From: DATDAH01 sp963725155
Lineage (GTDB): Bacteria; Actinomycetota; Acidimicrobiia; Acidimicrobiales; DATDAH01
NCBI GenBank assembly: GCA_963725155.1
Contig: CAVRXU010000008.1
Location: 62,001 to 126,000 of the forward strand
Reading direction: 5' to 3'
Length of the DNA: 64,000 nt
Under the pieces are notes generated by a model. That model was not told the origin of the DNA. It saw only the letters and a list, made by a program, of their open reading frames with translations, and did no database searches. Position numbers and translations under genes: made by a program. Positions 62,916-64,000 of the stretch are shown piece after piece. Position 1 is the first letter of the stretch; each line of letters begins with the position of its first letter.

Positions 62916-63548
62916 TCACGCCGCGTCGGGCTCCCGGGAGCCGCCCCTCGACGCCAGGCGGCTGCCCGCCTGGAAGTACTGCCAACCCGTGCCCAGGGTG
63001 AGCACGACGGCGATCCACAGCAGGACGGGGGCCAGCCACTCGGCCAGGTCCTGGGCCCCACCCGGCCAGAGGGCCGTGCCCACGGCGAGGGCCTGGACCA
63101 GCGTCTTCAGCTTGGCCCCCTTGGTGGCCGGGATGGCCAGGCCGCGACGGCCGAACTGGATCCGCATCATGCTGATGCCGAGCTCCCGGGCCCCGATGAG
63201 GGCGACCGGCAGCCACCAGAACGTGCCGATCGACACCAGCATGACCATGGCCCCGAAGACCAGGACCTTGTCGGCCAGTGGGTCGAGGAAAGCACCGGAG
63301 CGGGTCGTCCCGTGCCGGCGGGCGATCCAGCCGTCCACGCCGTCGGTGGCGGCCAGCGCGACCCACAGCGCGAACGTGGTCCAGGTCGCCCCCTTGTCGG
63401 CGATCAGGCCGAAGAGGACAGGGGACACCAGCAGGCGGGCGACGGTGACGAAGTTGGCCGGAGTGCGCAGGGCCGACGGCCCGTAGGCGCTCGAGACCTC
63501 GGGCTCGGGCACCCAGGACGCGCCGCCGTCGGCGCCCGCGGCCGTCAC
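62916..63548 (-). CDS. pgsA: CDP-diacylglycerol-glycerol-3-phosphate 3-phosphatidyltransferase
   Basis: 210 residues. CDP-alcohol phosphotransferase motif seen as DGVDGWIARRHGTTRSGAFLDPLADKV (split here: DG..., AR..., G...D...D). Several transmembrane segments. Makes phosphatidylglycerol phosphate, the committed step to PG/cardiolipin. ATG overlaps the rimO stop by four bases. Confidence 0.93.
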   Translation of the reverse strand: MTAAGADGGASWVPEPEVSSAYGPSALRTPANFVTVARLLVSPVLFGLIADKGATWTTFALWVALAATDGVDGWIARRHGTTRSGAFLDPLADKVLVFGAMVMLVSIGTFWWLPVALIGARELGISMMRIQFGRRGLAIPATKGAKLKTLVQALAVGTALWPGGAQDLAEWLAPVLLWIAVVLTLGTGWQYFQAGSRLASRGGSREPDAA

Positions 63549-64000
63549 GTCGCCACCAGGTCCGGGCCCAGGGACGCGGAGATCTCGACCGTCACGAACT
63601 CCCCCACGGGGAGATCATCGGTCACCAGGACGACGCCGTCGATTTCGGGAGCCTCGCGGTAGGTCCGGCCGACCCCCGGCTCGTCGACCAGGACCTCCAC
63701 CCGGGACCCGATGAGGTCGGCCCGGCGGTCGGCGGTGATGCGGTCCTGGAGCTCGCCCAGCTCCCGCAGGCGCTCGGCCATGAGCTCGGGGGCGACGGTG
63801 CCGTCCTGGGTCGCGGCCAGCGTCCCCTCCTCCTCCGAGAAGGCGAAGAAGCCACACCAGTCGAGCTGGACGTCCTCCACGAAGGCCAGCAGCCGGTCGT
63901 GGTCCTCCTCGGTCTCGCCCGGATACCCGACGATGAAGTTGGAGCGGAAGGTGGCCGCCGGTTCCTTGGCCCGGATGGACGAGATGGTCGAGCGGAAGCG
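63545..64000 (-). CDS. rimO: Ribosomal protein S12 methylthiotransferase RimO, 5' part outside window
   Basis: The 3' 151 codons. RSNFIVGYPGETEEDHDRLL matches the MTTase core, and the C-terminal TRAM domain follows (GSRVEVLVDEPGVGRT, then VLVTDDLPVGEFVTVEI). The order rimO-pgsA-cinA and the sequence favour RimO over MiaB (which is elsewhere in the window). It methylthiolates Asp of ribosomal protein S12. The radical SAM cysteines lie beyond the right edge. Confidence 0.88.
   Translation of the reverse strand, partial: RFRSTISSIRAKEPAATFRSNFIVGYPGETEEDHDRLLAFVEDVQLDWCGFFAFSEEEGTLAATQDGTVAPELMAERLRELGELQDRITADRRADLIGSRVEVLVDEPGVGRTYREAPEIDGVVLVTDDLPVGEFVTVEISASLGPDLVAT

Overview
The window is GC-rich, densely coded bacterial DNA of actinobacterial type. 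Several features point to Actinomycetota, most plausibly class Acidimicrobiia: many GTG/TTG starts, four-base start/stop overlaps (ATGA, GTGA), the gene order rimO-pgsA-cinA-thpR-...-recA-miaB-miaA-dapF-hflX, the nrdR/LysM/lexA neighbourhood, a suf cluster carrying a Rieske ferredoxin, a SigK/RskA pair, and a class II ribonucleotide reductase. The taxonomic placement is inference. No rRNA, tRNA, CRISPR array, insertion sequence or prophage was recognised.

Layout. 1-6 kb: end of a CapD/FlaA1-type sugar nucleotide dehydratase, then a 1,631-residue secreted protein (FN3, eight Ig-like units, RTX repeats). 6-14 kb: a GMC oxidoreductase with a small Tat-type partner, a pterin dehydratase, and the suf Fe-S assembly genes sufC-Rieske-sufD-Cys-rich protein-sufB. 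A lone DUF559/AbiEi-like gene sits inside the suf cluster on the opposite strand. 14-16 kb: a PAS-GGDEF-EAL gene broken by three +1 frameshifts. 16-20 kb: a heterodimeric ABC exporter. 20-26 kb: gamma-carbonic anhydrase-like protein, flavin reductase, MBL hydrolase, a duplicated-domain lipoprotein next to rskA-sigK, mutY and a methyltransferase. 26-28.4 kb: divergent genes resembling mesaconyl-CoA hydratase and methylsuccinyl-CoA dehydrogenase of the ethylmalonyl-CoA pathway. 28.5-32 kb: membrane sulfatase-fold protein plus acyl-CoA ligase. 32-35 kb: a repeat-rich secreted metallophosphatase gene with one frameshift. 35-42 kb: small metabolic genes (SDR, DUF305, PNPOx, ICL/PEPM, MocR regulator, DoxX, hydrolase, sulfotransferase).

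42-48 kb is a DNA-metabolism region: nrdJ (class II RNR), a RibD-like reductase, nrdR, a LysM membrane protein and lexA. The DNA between nrdJ and the reductase holds two NrdR-box-like sites and four phased TCCACAG motifs. The DNA between the LysM gene and lexA holds four LexA boxes. 48-56.6 kb is a lysine/diaminopimelate cluster (dapE, dapD, dapC, dapF) interleaved with hflX, miaA, miaB and an unknown membrane protein, and ending in a remnant of a peroxiredoxin gene. 56.8-59.1 kb is recA, split in frame by a 436-residue LAGLIDADG intein closely resembling that of Mycobacterium tuberculosis RecA. A LexA box lies between recA and divergent msrB. 61-64 kb: thpR, cinA, pgsA and the 3' part of rimO.

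Most notable: the RecA intein with its SOS wiring, the peroxiredoxin gene cut down to 55 codons, the phased motif array near nrdJ, the islet that interrupts the suf cluster between hairpins sharing one arm sequence, and the recurrent long intergenic palindromes.
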